Made by a program: the position numbers and the translations under genes. Shown piece after piece: positions 22,642 to 29,568 of a stretch of 34,731 bases of DNA. The notes under the pieces were generated by a model. The model had not been told where the DNA came from, did no database searches, and saw only the letters and a program-made list of their open reading frames with translations. How positions within the stretch are numbered: the stretch's first letter is position 1; each line of letters opens with the position of its first letter. Source of the DNA: a virus; IMG/VR virus record IMGVR_UViG_3300024348_000138, positions 1 through 34,731 of that record. One strand, given 5' to 3'.

Positions 22642-24604
22642 TAACTATTCATTCTCTAAGTTTCCACTTTATGCGAATGAAACGCCCATTTTTCGCAAAC
22701 AACCTAATATGGTTTATGTGCCTTATGGTAAGAACAATGATTATTCAGATTATCTTTCGTATCTATATAATAACTCAGGAATACACGGAGCGATTATAAA
22801 AGGTAAGGCAACTTATATTTTTGGCAAAGGTTTTAAAATTAAAGCCGATTGGAATGGAGACAAGATAGGTTTACAAAGAACTTTAAACTCAATTAATAAT
22901 AGTCAGACGGCTGATGAATTAGCAAGAAAGAAAATCTTTGAAAGAACTCTTTATGGTGGTTGTGCATACTTAATTGAATGGGATGTTTTTGGTAACATGA
23001 AAAGTGTCAAGCTTCAACCATTTAACACAATTAGAACTTGCGTAGATAAGTCAGAGTTTTACATCTCTAAGGAATGGACAAGAGAACAAAGCACTAATTC
23101 TAAATGGAAAAAGTCAAACGGTCGCTTACCTGAAGACACGGTTACATTACCAGCGTTTAACCCACTTAAAAGAGAGGGCAAACAAATCCTTTATTTAATA
23201 GACGATAATCCTGCGAGTGATATATACCCATTACCCGAATACAATAGCGGTGCTACACCGATTGAAACGGACATTGAGTGCAACTTCTTTCAGTTAAACA
23301 ATGTTAAAACGGGCTTCTCAGCAGGAACAATGGTTACTTTCTTTAATGGAACGGCTATAAATGACGAAGAGCAAATTGAAATTGAACACGCTTTTAAAAG
23401 TAAAGCTTCAGGCACGGACAACGCAGGAGAAATACTTTTAAACTTTCAGAATCCAAACACAACCGCTCCGACAATTAGTCCTTTGCGTTCTAATGACTTG
23501 GATAAACAATATGAGCAATTAAGCAAGGACACGATAAATAAGATTCTTTATTCTCATAGAGTTTCTAACGGTTTACTTTTTGGAATTAAGACTCCAGGCG
23601 AATTGGGTGGAGGTAGGTCAGAGTTTGATTTGTCTTGGGAACATTTTTCCAATACCTATGTAAAGCCTAAACAACAAGAGGAAGAAGAGGACATGAACTA
23701 TATTCTTTCTTTGTACGGATTCATAGGTAACCCGGTAGAGTTGACTACACTCGATCCAATTGGAATTGAGTTGACAAGTGAAGTAATTAGCAGAACGATT
23801 GATGCCGATTCATTTGCTGATATGGTTTATATGCGTTTAGGAATTGAAAAGCCTAACCTTGTTAAGAAGGATGACATCTTAACTACAATTAATAGTGCAA
23901 GTCCTTTGGTTGCTAACAAGATTTTGGATAGTTTAACCACTAACGAAATAAGGAGCATTATTAATCTTCCTGCAATAATTGGGGGCGATACAACAAAAAC
24001 GAGCGCATTCAGTCAAGAAGAAGATTTTATCCTTGCAAAGTTTTTAGAGATTGGCGAACCTGCCGAGAATTACACGATAGTAAAATCTTGTTTTGTTTAC
24101 TCTGATTCTGAGAATTTCGCAAAAGAAGATGACGATAAATTAATCGAGGCGATAAAGAAAAACAAGAAGATTAAAATCTCTGACTTGGCTAAGAAATTAG
24201 GACTAAGCGAGAGTGAAATTTACAAATCTTTAGAACGATTAAATAAAAGTAATACTTTACTTGTTGACTACACCGAAACCAACGGAGAGATAAGCATAAC
24301 TCCTAAAGAGATTCAAGAGCCACCGACTCAAGAAGTAGGCTTGGAAACTAAATGGAGATATACAACAAATTTAAGCCCTGAACTTTTAGAGACAAGTAGA
24401 AAGTTTTGTGTTGATTTGATAACTGCAAAACAATTATATTCACGAGCGCAAATAGATGCAATGCAAAATGAAGCAAGTACAAGAGGTTATAATGATGATG
24501 TATTTAAGTATAAAGGCGGTTGGCAAACTATCAAAGGGACAGTCACTCATATTCCATCATGCAGACATTTTTGGGAATCGGTCTTAGTAAAAAAGAATAA
24601 ATAG
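22628..24604 (+). CDS. Portal protein with extended C-terminus containing a winged-helix
   Basis: A 658-residue protein. The first 480 residues fit a siphophage portal, the ring through which DNA enters the head: an N-terminal arm; NSGIHGAIIKGKATYIFGKGF (about 40-60, written in pieces here) that begins the clip/wing fold; a long central acidic helix region (QQEEEEDMNYIL, about 348-359); and the stem/wing helices around 380-440. After that comes an unusual extension: a winged-helix-like segment IKISDLAKKLGLSESEIYKS (about 517-536), then a terminal domain with PSCRHFWESVLV (about 641-652), whose Cys/His may bind metal. Portals usually end near 450-500 residues. It overlaps the upstream gene by 14 bp. 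Confidence 0.85.
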   Translation: MSQTNNYSFSKFPLYANETPIFRKQPNMVYVPYGKNNDYSDYLSYLYNNSGIHGAIIKGKATYIFGKGFKIKADWNGDKIGLQRTLNSINNSQTADELARKKIFERTLYGGCAYLIEWDVFGNMKSVKLQPFNTIRTCVDKSEFYISKEWTREQSTNSKWKKSNGRLPEDTVTLPAFNPLKREGKQILYLIDDNPASDIYPLPEYNSGATPIETDIECNFFQLNNVKTGFSAGTMVTFFNGTAINDEEQIEIEHAFKSKASGTDNAGEILLNFQNPNTTAPTISPLRSNDLDKQYEQLSKDTINKILYSHRVSNGLLFGIKTPGELGGGRSEFDLSWEHFSNTYVKPKQQEEEEDMNYILSLYGFIGNPVELTTLDPIGIELTSEVISRTIDADSFADMVYMRLGIEKPNLVKKDDILTTINSASPLVANKILDSLTTNEIRSIINLPAIIGGDTTKTSAFSQEEDFILAKFLEIGEPAENYTIVKSCFVYSDSENFAKEDDDKLIEAIKKNKKIKISDLAKKLGLSESEIYKSLERLNKSNTLLVDYTETNGEISITPKEIQEPPTQEVGLETKWRYTTNLSPELLETSRKFCVDLITAKQLYSRAQIDAMQNEASTRGYNDDVFKYKGGWQTIKGTVTHIPSCRHFWESVLVKKNK

Positions 24605-24606
24605 AA

Positions 24607-25179
24607 ATGAGTTTAAAACCACTTTTCGTATCAACCGCAACCATTAAAAAATATGGTGTAATAGAGAACAATGTCGATGACAAGTTGATTGCTCAGACTA
24701 TTATAATGGTGCAAGATTTACAACTTCAACAAATATTAGGAAGTGACCTTTATAATGAAATTGCAAACCAAATAAACGCATCTACTCTAACGGGGTTAAA
24801 TCAAACTTTGTTAGATGAGTATATTCGTGACTTTATTATCAATGCAACCATTGCTGATGGGGCGATAATATTTAACTATCGTTTTTCTAATAAGGGCGTA
24901 GTAACTCAAAATAGCGACAACCAACAACCAGTATCTCAAAGAGAGCTTGAATTGATTGAGCAAAAATGGGGGCGTATGGCTGAGTTTTACGGTAAAAGAC
25001 TAAGCGGTTATTTAGCTGAGAACTCTAATATTTACCCTTTGTGGATGTCAGGCAATAATAAACTACAAGACATTCAATCAAGAGAATTAGGATATAGCAC
25101 AGGTTTCTTTTTAGGCAGGTCAAGACGAACAACAACAAACAATGAGCGAAAATACTACCCCTACTGCAAAGACTGCTAA
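24607..25179 (+). CDS. Head-tail connector-like protein (DUF6712-like)
   Basis: A 190-residue helical protein directly after the portal. The N-terminal helices with LIAQTIIMVQDLQLQQILG and LYNEIANQI fit the four-helix design of gp6/gp15-like adaptors that dock under the portal. The central insert is polar and the C-terminus is basic and disordered. Position after portal, small size and all-helical form point to an adaptor of the connector complex. The 3' end overlaps a 32-residue ORF by 38 bp. Family name is an estimate by resemblance. Confidence 0.62.
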   Translation: MSLKPLFVSTATIKKYGVIENNVDDKLIAQTIIMVQDLQLQQILGSDLYNEIANQINASTLTGLNQTLLDEYIRDFIINATIADGAIIFNYRFSNKGVVTQNSDNQQPVSQRELELIEQKWGRMAEFYGKRLSGYLAENSNIYPLWMSGNNKLQDIQSRELGYSTGFFLGRSRRTTTNNERKYYPYCKDC

Positions 25180-25240
25180 TAAAAAAATCACTAAGAAGAA
25201 TCTTCAGAAGTTAATGATTTACATTGAAAAGAAAAAATGA
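25142..25240 (+). CDS. Hypothetical 32-residue lysine-rich peptide
   Basis: A very short ORF inside and beyond the end of the connector gene in another frame. It is joined to the next gene by ATGA (25237-25240), the main evidence that it is translated. The product is Thr/Lys-rich (MSENTTPTAKTANKKITKK at its start) and probably disordered with one terminal helix. It may serve chiefly to couple translation across the junction. Confidence 0.5.
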   Translation: MSENTTPTAKTANKKITKKNLQKLMIYIEKKK

Positions 25241-25665
25241 TAACTAAGAACACCTTATATCAATACTTCAAGGACTTTGCAGACAACCATTTGCAAATTA
25301 AAGACTATGGTTATGGCGACCTTTGGGAAATTAGTGCGTCTCAAGCTACGCAATACCCTTTATTTTGGGTAAGTCCGCAACCGAGTAACATCTCAGGTAA
25401 CGATATAATATATAACTTCAGTATTTTAATAGGCGATAGGGTTGAAGACGGCGAAGGTAATAAAGTAGAAATTGAATCGGATACTTTTCAAATTGGTTTA
25501 GACTTATTTGCAACTCTTAATCTTCACACTGAATTAGACCTGGATAAGACATCAACATTTACCCCATTTGTACACGATTTCAAAGACAAAATTGCAGGAC
25601 ATTTAATTACCTTAAGCGTATCAGCTCCTTTTAATTATGACGAATGTGCAATACCACAACTATAA
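25237..25665 (+). CDS. Tail terminator/tail completion-like protein
   Basis: A 142-residue protein with an N-terminal helix (LYQYFKDFADNHLQIKDYG), a beta-sheet centre (PLFWVSPQPSNISG and following strands) and an acidic region (GDRVEDGEGNKVEIESD). This alpha/beta form, with an FSILIGDR strand and conserved aromatic positions, is typical of tail terminator proteins that cap the tail tube at the head end. Order portal-connector-terminator supports the call. No closer family recognised. Confidence 0.58.
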   Translation: MITKNTLYQYFKDFADNHLQIKDYGYGDLWEISASQATQYPLFWVSPQPSNISGNDIIYNFSILIGDRVEDGEGNKVEIESDTFQIGLDLFATLNLHTELDLDKTSTFTPFVHDFKDKIAGHLITLSVSAPFNYDECAIPQL

Positions 25666-25683
25666 AAAAAATAAAAAAATAAT

Positions 25684-25950
25684 ATGACAAGTTTAGAAAG
25701 AATTTCAGGAGCAGTCGGCAGTCAATTAGTAACTGGCACTTCCACAGTAACAAGAGTATTCAGCGCTTTAAGCATCAACGCTGATGCGGTAATAGCCGAG
25801 ATTTACTATGACAACGATTTAGTTACAAACCAAGTAACGGCATTGGGAATTAATGCCCAAACATTGACTGCAGGATCGATTATGTTTTGCAAAAACGATG
25901 TGCAATTTGGCAAAATTAAATTAACTTCAGGCTCGGTTTTTATACACTAA
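25684..25950 (+). CDS. Hypothetical 88-residue virion-associated protein
   Basis: A small beta-rich protein with alternating Ala/Thr/Ser strands and no charged enzymatic motif (for example VTRVFSALSINADAVIAEIY). It follows the tail terminator by 18 bp and precedes the lectin-like tail protein by 2 bp. Small beta-rich proteins in this place of related phages are often tail or head-decoration components. Function not established from sequence. Confidence 0.58.
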   Translation: MTSLERISGAVGSQLVTGTSTVTRVFSALSINADAVIAEIYYDNDLVTNQVTALGINAQTLTAGSIMFCKNDVQFGKIKLTSGSVFIH

Positions 25951-25952
25951 TT

Positions 25953-26765
25953 ATGTTAACTGTTGGACTAAATTTAAAGCCAAGAGTTAAGAAAGGTTTT
26001 GACTCTGATGCACAGGCATTCTTTACACGGGTAACGGTTGCAGGTGGAACACTTTCCGCAACGGAAAAACTTGCGACTAATCAACTTGTACTTGATTTAA
26101 AGAGTGCAGGGATATGGACATCAATGAAGGCTATCTACCCAATGGTTGGTGCAAGTGCAGCAGCTTGTGCACAAAATCTTGTGAGTTCAAGTTTTACGGG
26201 TAGTTTTACTTCAGGATGGACATTTGCAAGTACTGGTGTAACGCCCAATGGAACTAGCGCGTTTATGAATACTACATTAAATGGGACACAATTAAATGTA
26301 AATAGTCAAAGTTTATCTTACTATTCAAGAACTAATAATCAAGGGTTAATAGATATAGGAATACAAATATCAGCACAAAGAAATTCATTATCATTGCTTA
26401 GAACATATGGAGGTATTCCAAATAGTTCTGTTAGTGATTTACAAAATGCTGGTATAGGTGAAGCTACAACAAATGCCATTAATAATTCAACTGGTTTATA
26501 TACTGGAAGTAGGACAAGTGCAACAAGCAACAAATTATATAGAACTGGTTCTGTTATTGCCACAAATACGGCTAATTGGCTAGCGGTGTCTTCTCTCAAT
26601 TTAAATTTCTATATAGGTGGAAATAATAATAATGGAAGTGCAACTGCATTTTCTAGCCATGAATGCGGCTTAGCTAGCATTGGAGATGGTTTAAACGATA
26701 CACAAGCCACAAACCTTTACACAGCAGTACAAACATTTCAAACAACATTATCAAGACAAGTTTAA
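25953..26765 (+). CDS. Tail protein with lectin-like domain, receptor-binding candidate
   Basis: A 270-residue protein. A helical N-terminus (FDSDAQAFFTRVTVAGG) contains the pattern DAQAFFTRV followed by a short helix and IWTSMKAIYPMVGASAA. The rest is a beta-sandwich rich in Asn, Ser, Thr and Gly (for example TPNGTSAFMNTTLNGT and LNFYIGGNNNNG), like concanavalin-type lectin/glucanase folds. Proteins with this opening recur near the tail genes of phages of Bacteroidota. A role in binding a surface glycan is plausible. The second half (about 26290-26680) has more T-ending and A-ending codons than the first, consistent with a variable, exchanged tip region. Confidence 0.65.
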   Translation: MLTVGLNLKPRVKKGFDSDAQAFFTRVTVAGGTLSATEKLATNQLVLDLKSAGIWTSMKAIYPMVGASAAACAQNLVSSSFTGSFTSGWTFASTGVTPNGTSAFMNTTLNGTQLNVNSQSLSYYSRTNNQGLIDIGIQISAQRNSLSLLRTYGGIPNSSVSDLQNAGIGEATTNAINNSTGLYTGSRTSATSNKLYRTGSVIATNTANWLAVSSLNLNFYIGGNNNNGSATAFSSHECGLASIGDGLNDTQATNLYTAVQTFQTTLSRQV

Positions 26766-26776
26766 AATAAAATAAT

Positions 26777-27001
26777 ATGAAAGGTTATCAATTAACAATA
26801 GAACAAAAAGAATCAATTCAAGGAGTGGAATATACTCCTTATCAATTTTTCAACTGTGTTCAAGACATCAACAATGTATGGTTTACTTTTTTGTCAGAAT
26901 CTGACATAGTAGCAATTACCGACTCTGAATGGTCTTGGATATTAGATTGTCCATTAGTAGAGTATGTTCCACCAACGCCACCGCCATTCCCTAACGAATA
27001 A
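26777..27001 (+). CDS. Hypothetical 74-residue protein
   Basis: A small acidic protein with several Trp and Tyr residues (NNVWFTFLSESDIV, EWSWILD) and a proline-rich C-terminus (VPPTPPPFP). No family recognised. It follows the lectin-like gene by 11 bp and precedes the lysis block by 14 bp. It could be a tail fibre assembly helper, as small proteins just downstream of tail tip genes sometimes are; the sequence itself does not show this. Confidence 0.5.
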   Translation: MKGYQLTIEQKESIQGVEYTPYQFFNCVQDINNVWFTFLSESDIVAITDSEWSWILDCPLVEYVPPTPPPFPNE

Positions 27002-27015
27002 TTCTCTGATACCAT

Positions 27016-27192
27016 ATGAAACACATGAACGATAACATAGCTGACCTACTACTTACAACAAGTTTTCTCGGCACGATTGCCCATTACTCTTCACTTATGC
27101 AACCTATCGTGAGTTTACTTGCTGGACTAATTGCAATTGTATCAGGTGTCTTTGCAATAAGATACTATTATTTAAAATCAAAAAATGGCTAA
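27016..27192 (+). CDS. Small membrane protein, holin candidate
   Basis: A 58-residue protein with one or two hydrophobic segments: a weak one near DLLLTTSFLGTIAHY (about 10-24) and a strong one at about 31-52 (VSLLAGLIAIVSGVFAI). It ends with a Lys/Ser-rich tail. Small size, polar tail and placement shortly before the endolysin suit a holin or holin partner. An alternative ATG lies three codons later. It overlaps the next gene by 8 bp. Confidence 0.58.
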   Translation: MKHMNDNIADLLLTTSFLGTIAHYSSLMQPIVSLLAGLIAIVSGVFAIRYYYLKSKNG

Positions 27193-27307
27193 AGCAAAAG
27201 TAGAACTTAAGTCTTTCAGAAAGAAAGCAAAAAAGAACGGAAAAGGAATCCATTCAAAAAACAATAAACCATTAAAGAAATATAGGGGGCAAGGCAAATG
27301 TCGATGA
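27185..27307 (+). CDS. Hypothetical 40-residue, highly basic protein
   Basis: A 40-residue protein of which roughly 40% is Lys or Arg (VELKSFRKKAKKNGKGIHSK and following). It overlaps the holin candidate by 8 bp and the next membrane gene by ATGA. Similar very short basic proteins are common in this genome area of phages from Bacteroidota. Nucleic-acid or membrane-surface binding is possible on charge alone; function unknown. Confidence 0.58.
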   Translation: MAKAKVELKSFRKKAKKNGKGIHSKNNKPLKKYRGQGKCR

Positions 27308-27513
27308 GAAAAACAAATACACCAAAATGGCTAAGTGTAACCAGGAAGATAATGATTTACATAGGAGGGGCAACTTTCCTGCCAATGCTATTTGGTAAAA
27401 TAGGAATTAAAGATGTTGAGTTTGCTTTACAATGTTGGCTTGGAGCTTTAGGATTGTTGCAACTTTACATCGATAGTAAGTACAAAAAAGAGCAAGACAT
27501 TTATAAAGCATGA
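27304..27513 (+). CDS. Membrane protein, holin candidate
   Basis: A 69-residue protein (71 from the alternative ATG at 27298) with two hydrophobic segments: about 15-30 (IMIYIGGATFLPMLFG) and about 40-55 (ALQCWLGALGLLQLYI). Both termini are charged. Two-helix proteins directly upstream of an endolysin are typical class II holins, which form the membrane lesion timing lysis. The 27304 start gives an ATGA overlap with the preceding basic peptide gene, the pattern usual in this genome. The stop overlaps the endolysin start by ATGA. Confidence 0.7.
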   Translation: MRKTNTPKWLSVTRKIMIYIGGATFLPMLFGKIGIKDVEFALQCWLGALGLLQLYIDSKYKKEQDIYKA

Positions 27514-27983
27514 TTGACCAAATAACTTTAGACCGAATAGAACTTCTACATCCAAAGATAAAAGAAGAGGCTAAGGCTTTATACTCCGAGATATGTCAAA
27601 CGCTCTCTAATGGAGTTATATGCCGTTTCTCGCACACATTAAGAACAATTGAAGAGCAGAACGCTTTATATTCTAAAGGGCGTTCAATTAAAGGGCAGGT
27701 TGTAACTAACGCAAAAGGCGGACAATCGTTCCACAATTTTGGTTTAGCAATAGATATAGTTTTAATCGTGGATGGTAAGGCAAGTTGGGAGCGTGGCAAA
27801 GACTTTGACAAAGACGGTCAGGCAGATTGGATGGAAGTTGTAAAGATATTTAAAAAGTACGGATGGTTTTGGGGTGGCGAATTTAGAACCTTTAAAGATT
27901 ATCCGCATTTTGAAAAGACATTTGGGTTGACAACTAAACAATTAAATAACAAAGAAAAAATAGGTAACTATCCAAAATTATAG
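27510..27983 (+). CDS. Endolysin, M15 family peptidase (VanY-like)
   Basis: A 157-residue peptidoglycan peptidase. The zinc site of M15 peptidases is complete: H75 and D82 in SFHNFGLAID (S-x-H-x-x-G-x-A-x-D) and the third ligand H133 in YPHFE. RFSHTLRTIEEQNALYSKG (about 39-57) is the usual preceding segment of phage L-alanyl-D-glutamate peptidases of this group. No signal peptide or extra binding domain is present, so export through a holin lesion is expected. It follows the holin candidate by ATGA and is itself followed by a terminator 46 bp downstream. Confidence 0.93.
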   Translation: MIDQITLDRIELLHPKIKEEAKALYSEICQTLSNGVICRFSHTLRTIEEQNALYSKGRSIKGQVVTNAKGGQSFHNFGLAIDIVLIVDGKASWERGKDFDKDGQADWMEVVKIFKKYGWFWGGEFRTFKDYPHFEKTFGLTTKQLNNKEKIGNYPKL

Positions 27984-28029
27984 TTATCTTTGAAGTGTAA
28001 ATAGTTGTTGTTTTTTCATAAGTAAGAAG

Positions 28030-28055
28030 ACCTCTCAGGAATGGGGGGTTTTTTT
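28030..28055 (+). terminator. Rho-independent terminator after the lysis genes
   Basis: ACCTCTC (28030-28036) pairs with GGGGGGT (28043-28049) through a 6-base loop AGGAAT, using two G-U pairs. Seven T follow (28049-28055). It lies 46 bp after the endolysin stop and marks the end of the right-hand structural/lysis transcript. The sequence between 27984 and 28029 has a -7-like TATCTTTG at 27985 but no good -33 box, so an independent short transcript is only a weak possibility. Confidence 0.8.
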
Positions 28056-28088
28056 ATGTCACAATATTTTGCAGAATTGTGAGATGCA

Positions 28089-28148
28089 AATGCGTATAAT
28101 ATCATACATTAAGTCTATTTTATATGTTAATGCGTACTTTATCATACA
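28089..28148. repeat. Pair of 20-bp direct repeats, candidate operators
   Basis: AATGCGTA-TAAT-ATCATACA (28089-28108) and AATGCGTA-CTTT-ATCATACA (28129-28148) share 17 of 20 positions (differences confined to the middle) and start exactly 40 bp apart. Each half-site pair GTA...TAC has weak dyad character. They lie 30-90 bp upstream of the promoter at 28178. The core AATGCGTA recurs at 28596 and, as AATGTGTA, at 29407. A regulator binding site is likelier than an iteron origin, but neither is proven. The rest of the 157-bp stretch from 28056 to 28212 is AT-rich and holds no ORF. Confidence 0.55.
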
Positions 28149-28177
28149 AATATTGTGTATCGCAATTTAAAATATAT

Positions 28178-28208
28178 TTTGTTTTGTAAGTTTTAAATTG
28201 TAATATTG
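28178..28208 (+). promoter_or_regulatory. Bacteroidota-type promoter for the 28213 operon
   Basis: TTTG at 28178-28181, then exactly 19 bases, then TAATATTG at 28201-28208. This matches the consensus TTTG-N19-TAnnTTTG with one mismatch in the -7 box. Transcription would start within a few bases of the ATG at 28213. Two operator-like direct repeats lie just upstream. Confidence 0.65.
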
Positions 28209-28212
28209 CAAA

Positions 28213-28347
28213 ATGATTAAGAACTTAATAACAGTTAGAAACTTCGCCCTCCTAAACGGGAAGACTACACAATGGGCATATGACCAAGTCAAAAAAAAGG
28301 CGGTCAAATCTTTGGAAATTGATGGAGTTAAATTTATTGTAAGATGA
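28213..28347 (+). CDS. Small excisionase/MerR-like winged-helix protein
   Basis: A 44-residue protein opening MIKNLITVRNFALLNGKT, with the order helix-turn-helix then a two-strand wing (KSLEIDGVKFIV) that characterises Xis/MerR-like small DNA-binding proteins (the HTH_17 type). It lies directly after a good promoter and two operator-like repeats, so self-regulation is possible. No integrase is visible in the window, so an excision role is unlikely; early regulation is the better guess. It overlaps the next gene by ATGA (28344-28347). Confidence 0.68.
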   Translation: MIKNLITVRNFALLNGKTTQWAYDQVKKKAVKSLEIDGVKFIVR

Positions 28348-28550
28348 CCGAGCAAGATTACATCAGTCTAATTGAAACCGAACTTAAGAAAAAATACTCA
28401 ATGGTCAAAACGGTTGAATACCAGTGGCGTTATACAGTACACTTTGGACAAACTGATTTTGTATCCTTTGCCAATCTTCAAAAGTCAACAATCAAACCTT
28501 TAATCTCTGAAGGCGTAATACCTTTGACAATTAGAAACCTTTTAAAGTGA
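28344..28550 (+). CDS. Hypothetical 68-residue protein
   Basis: A small protein with an N-terminal helix (DYISLIETELKKKYSM), a beta segment (VEYQWRYTVHF) and a short C-terminal helix. No family recognised. It is coupled by ATGA to the small HTH gene upstream, so the two proteins may work together in early control. A 145-bp non-coding stretch with operator-like dyads follows. Confidence 0.6.
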   Translation: MTEQDYISLIETELKKKYSMVKTVEYQWRYTVHFGQTDFVSFANLQKSTIKPLISEGVIPLTIRNLLK

Positions 28551-28568
28551 TTAGTAAAAACATTACAA

Positions 28569-28648
28569 AGTGCAATAAGTAGCACAAAATAATATAATGC
28601 GTAGTAAAAGATATAAAAACGTACAAAATTGTGCAATATATAACACAA
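28569..28648. promoter_or_regulatory. Paired dyad operators, unit A
   Basis: Two dyads, GTGC-AATAAGTA-GCAC at 28570-28585 and GTGC-AATATATAA-CAC at 28631-28646, start 61 bp apart. Between them is TATAATGCGTAGTAAAAG. The same block, with two matching dyads also 61 bp apart, occurs at 29380-29459. After the second dyad comes CAAACCAATAA (28652-28662), repeated in variants further on. The block lies before the first of three paralogous genes and is likely its control region. Confidence 0.6.
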
Positions 28649-28695
28649 ATACAAACCAATAAGTTGGCAATATTTACAAAAAACAAAACCAATAA

Positions 28696-29001
28696 ATGAG
28701 CAATAAAAACATGACGGCAGTCGAATGGTTGGTGGAACAATTTGAAAAATATTATGTCTTTAGAGATTTAAAAAATACTATTGTTTACCAACAAGCCAAA
28801 GAAATGGAGAAGGAGCAAATGATAGATGCGATAAATAATGTTAGTAAAAATAATGTTAAATATGCAAATATGATTGTTTCATCTTGGTCGCAAATAGAAG
28901 GAGAATTATTTATGCATAACACAAAATTAGCAGAAACTTATTACAACGAAACATTTGGGGAGGGTAGGTGGTCAGTCGGAAATTCCGAACAACCACTTTA
29001 A
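28696..29001 (+). CDS. Paralogue 1 of a tandem family (TAVEWL...QAKxMEKEQ)
   Basis: A 101-residue protein and the longest of three tandem relatives (28696, 29086, 29569). All share an N-terminal MTAVEWLVEQFEK-like helix and a second helix QAKEMEKEQMIDAI. This copy adds a C-terminal part ending in YYNETFGEGRWS, which is also seen, shortened, in paralogue 3. No catalytic motif is visible. The family is widespread in phages of Bacteroidota without known function. The upstream DNA carries the operator pair of unit A. An acidic, helical, possibly inhibitor-like protein is compatible with the sequence but unproven. Confidence 0.72.
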   Translation: MSNKNMTAVEWLVEQFEKYYVFRDLKNTIVYQQAKEMEKEQMIDAINNVSKNNVKYANMIVSSWSQIEGELFMHNTKLAETYYNETFGEGRWSVGNSEQPL

Positions 29002-29085
29002 TAATGGAAAATAATATCTAATTTTAGCCTTATGGTGGAAAAAACAACTAAAAACAATTAACAAAACCTTTAAACAACAAACAAA

Positions 29086-29280
29086 ATGGAAAAACAAACG
29101 GCAGTAGAATGGTTGTATAAAAACTTAAAATCACATTTTGAACATGATGGTGATTTACTTGAAGCTGTTCAAATGAGCTACGAACAAGCCAAAGCAATGG
29201 AGAAAGAAGAAATGAAAGAAATGTACTTAAAAGGAATTGAAAACTACGACCCAACATTTAAAAGAAAATATGAGCTATAA
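29086..29280 (+). CDS. Paralogue 2 of the tandem family
   Basis: A 64-residue copy with KQTAVEWLYKNLKSHFE followed by YEQAKAMEKEEMKEMYLKG. The C-terminal WTxxQAEQYYNE-like part of its relatives is missing, so it is a short form. The 84 bp before it hold no copy of the dyad operators, so it may be read from the paralogue 1 transcript. It overlaps a 33-residue ORF by 11 bp. Function unknown. Confidence 0.68.
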   Translation: MEKQTAVEWLYKNLKSHFEHDGDLLEAVQMSYEQAKAMEKEEMKEMYLKGIENYDPTFKRKYEL

Positions 29281-29371
29281 AAACAAAGGCGATTTTATCA
29301 AATGGATGGCAAGGCAAGATAAGTTTGCATTAATAAGAACATCAAGAAATTATCAAAGGAAATACATATGA
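29270..29371 (+). CDS. Hypothetical 33-residue basic peptide
   Basis: A short ORF starting in the end of paralogue 2 (11-bp overlap). Its product, beginning MSYKNKGDFIKWMARQ, is basic with several aromatic residues. It ends just before the second operator block. Support is limited to the overlap and absence of another gene in this place. Confidence 0.35.
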   Translation: MSYKNKGDFIKWMARQDKFALIRTSRNYQRKYI

Positions 29372-29379
29372 CACCAATA

Positions 29380-29459
29380 AGTGCGACATATAGCACAAAA
29401 GAATATAATGTGTAGTAAAAGAGATAAAAAGGTAAGCAATAGTGCAATATATAACACAA
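29380..29459. promoter_or_regulatory. Paired dyad operators, unit B
   Basis: GTGC-GACATATA-GCAC at 29381-29396 and GTGC-AATATATAA-CAC at 29442-29457, again exactly 61 bp apart as in unit A. The linking DNA (TATAATGTGTAGTAAAAG) is nearly the same. Unit B then has an extra 18 bases including the near-palindrome TCGGTAATTATCCGA before CAAACCAATAACTT, which lines up with unit A. This is a duplicated control region in front of paralogue 3. Confidence 0.6.
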
Positions 29460-29526
29460 TAACTCGGTAATTATCCGAATACAAACCAATAACTTCACAA
29501 TATTTACAAAAAACCAAACCAATGAC

Positions 29527-29542
29527 TTCGTATATTTGCGAA
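29527..29542 (+). promoter_or_regulatory. -7 promoter box inside a dyad, before paralogue 3
   Basis: TATATTTG (29531-29538) matches the host-type -7 box TAnnTTTG exactly. It is flanked by TTCG and CGAA, so the whole 16 bases form an inverted repeat around the box. No clear TTTG lies 19 bases upstream; a TTTA occurs about 24 upstream. A repressor bound here would block the promoter. The gene at 29569 starts 31 bases downstream of the box. Confidence 0.5.
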
Positions 29543-29568
29543 TCATAGCGTATCTAAAAACAAATAAA

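Noticed and set aside
27985-27992. TATCTTTG after the endolysin as a promoter
   Set aside because: Exact -7 match but no TTTG at the right distance, and a terminator follows within 40 bases. A short RNA from here is possible but not supported.
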